In this document: positions 4,635 through 5,567 of the stretch, piece by piece
How positions within the stretch are numbered: the first letter of the stretch is position 1
Layout of the letters: every line of letters starts with the position of its first letter
NCBI GenBank assembly: GCA_014360105.1
Contig: JACIYD010000123.1
Span: 1-5,567 of the forward strand
DNA from: Clostridia bacterium
Lineage (GTDB): Bacteria; Bacillota; DSM-521; Neomoorellales; SLTJ01
Direction of reading: 5' to 3'
Length of the DNA stretch: 5,567 nucleotides
The notes under the pieces: generated by a model
Seen by the model: the letters and a program-made list of their open reading frames with translations, nothing else
Told to the model about the DNA's origin: nothing
Databases searched by the model: none
Program-made: the position numbers and the translations under genes

Positions 4635-5567
4635 GTGCAGGCTTTTAAAGACAACCGGGAATTCATCGAGGCGCTGGAGGCGCACGGGGAACTGGTAAGG
4701 ATCACGCGCGAGGTGGACTGGGACCTGGAGGCGGGGGCAATCGTCCGCCGGGTATGCGAGGAAGGGGCCCCTGCCCCCCTGATGGAGAAGATCAAGGACT
4801 ACCCCGGGCACCGCTATCTGGGTGCGCCTCTGGCCAACTACCGCCGCCTGGCCATCAGCCTGGGCCTGGAGCCGAACAGTACCGTGCCCGCTATTGCCGC
4901 GGCCTACCTGCGGCGCACGAGTGGTATGCCGGTTAAACCGGTGATGGTCGACAAGTCTCGGGCTCCCTGTAAGCAAAACATCCTCATGGGCAAAGACGTT
5001 AATCTTTGTCTCCTGCCCGCGCCCATGGTGCACGACGGCGACGGGGGCCGCTATCTCGGCACCTGGCATTTTGTGGTCACCAAGGATCCCGACGACGGCA
5101 GCGTCAACTGGGGGATGTACCGCCAGGCTCTTTTCGATTCCCGCACCCTCGTCGGTCCGCTCCTGCCCTTCTCCGACGGCGGCAAGGTCTTCTACGGCAA
5201 GTACGTGCCCCGGGGTGAGCCCATGCCGTTTGCCACGGTCATCGGTCCCGATCCGCTTTCCGCCATTGCCGCCTCCGCGCCCTCGGCCATCCCCGAACCG
5301 GAGTTTGCCGGTATGCTCCACGGGCGGCCGGTCGAGCTGGTCAAGTGCGAAACCTGCGACCTGGAGGTGCCGGCCCACGCGGAAATTATCCTCGAGGGAG
5401 TGGTGCTGCCCGACGTACAGCTCGAGGAAGCGCCCTTTGGCGAATACACCGGCTATCGCACCTCGCCGCGGGAGCCGCGGACCGTCTACCTGGTAAAATG
5501 CATCACCTTCCGTGACAACCCCGTCACCACCATCTCGAACATGGGGGTGCCCACGGACGAGGGGCAA
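4635..5567 (+). CDS. ppcA: Phenylphosphate carboxylase, UbiD-like subunit (alpha type), 3' end cut by window edge
   Basis: A GTG start gives 311 visible codons running off the right edge; about 150-180 residues should be missing compared with its paralogue at 2318. Family signatures: EVDWDLE (26-32, shared with the paralogue, including a 15-base identical stretch); DGGRYLGTWHFVVTK; NWGMYRQ with Asn158 and Arg163 (metal and catalytic Arg positions); VELVKCE with Glu234; EEAPFGEYTGYR with the catalytic pair Glu265 and Glu270. The C-terminal DPxR region lies outside. It is clearly diverged from the first UbiD-like protein, so the two are probably distinct subunits of one complex and not a recent duplication. 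No metal His is visible after Arg163; the stretch reads GPLLPFSDGGK. Unlike the other genes it is separated from its neighbour by a long structured interval, so it may be controlled on its own. The alpha assignment comes from recalled resemblance. Confidence 0.8.
   Translation, partial: MQAFKDNREFIEALEAHGELVRITREVDWDLEAGAIVRRVCEEGAPAPLMEKIKDYPGHRYLGAPLANYRRLAISLGLEPNSTVPAIAAAYLRRTSGMPVKPVMVDKSRAPCKQNILMGKDVNLCLLPAPMVHDGDGGRYLGTWHFVVTKDPDDGSVNWGMYRQALFDSRTLVGPLLPFSDGGKVFYGKYVPRGEPMPFATVIGPDPLSAIAASAPSAIPEPEFAGMLHGRPVELVKCETCDLEVPAHAEIILEGVVLPDVQLEEAPFGEYTGYRTSPREPRTVYLVKCITFRDNPVTTISNMGVPTDEGQ

Noticed and set aside
4302..4698. Plus-strand open frames of 87 and 129 codons in the interval
   Set aside because: They have no good Shine-Dalgarno, their composition is that of translated GC-rich spacer, and the longer one runs out of frame into the second UbiD-like gene.
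3666..5567. Very long open frame on the minus strand (over 600 codons, open at the right edge)
   Set aside because: It lies antisense to two genes with clear family motifs and across the non-coding interval. Long antisense frames are common in GC-rich genes with few A/T third positions. Its translation shows no recognisable domain.

Overview
The window carries a single plus-strand block of anaerobic aromatic metabolism. Reading left to right it holds: the 3' part of a dikinase gene with a phospho-histidine domain (1-1218), an ATP-grasp dikinase gene (1223-2290), a UbiD-type carboxylase gene (2318-3730), a small HAD-phosphatase-like gene (3750-4292), a 342-base stretch with no credible gene but with several hairpins (4293-4634), and the first 311 codons of a second UbiD-type gene (4635 to the right edge). 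The first and last genes are cut by the window edges.

The combination matches the phenol carboxylation system described in Thauera aromatica. There, phenylphosphate synthase (PpsA carries the histidine, PpsB carries the ATP site) converts phenol, ATP and water to phenylphosphate, AMP and phosphate. Phenylphosphate carboxylase (UbiD-like PpcA and PpcB, small PpcC, HAD-type PpcD) then removes the phosphate and carboxylates the ring para to the hydroxyl, giving 4-hydroxybenzoate. The substrate cannot be read from sequence. Related synthase/carboxylase pairs act on catechol or aniline, so 'phenol' is the best guess and not a certainty. PpsC (CBS-domain subunit) and PpcC are not visible here.

The first four genes are tightly packed, with gaps of 4, 27 and 19 bases, and each start has a purine-rich Shine-Dalgarno, including AAGGAGG and AAGGAGGT. 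Three of the four visible starts are GTG. This looks like one transcript. The DNA is GC-rich. The strong Shine-Dalgarno sites and the pathway suggest a strict anaerobe, perhaps a GC-rich Firmicute of the Desulfotomaculum/Pelotomaculum type. A deltaproteobacterium or another anaerobe is not excluded.

The points most worth a second look are: the structured interval before the last gene, where one segment can pair with either of two partners; a histidine in place of the second aspartate of the HAD DxD motif in the phosphatase-like subunit; the absence of an obvious metal-binding histidine in both UbiD-like proteins; and the dikinase split into two genes in reversed order with no PEP-binding barrel.
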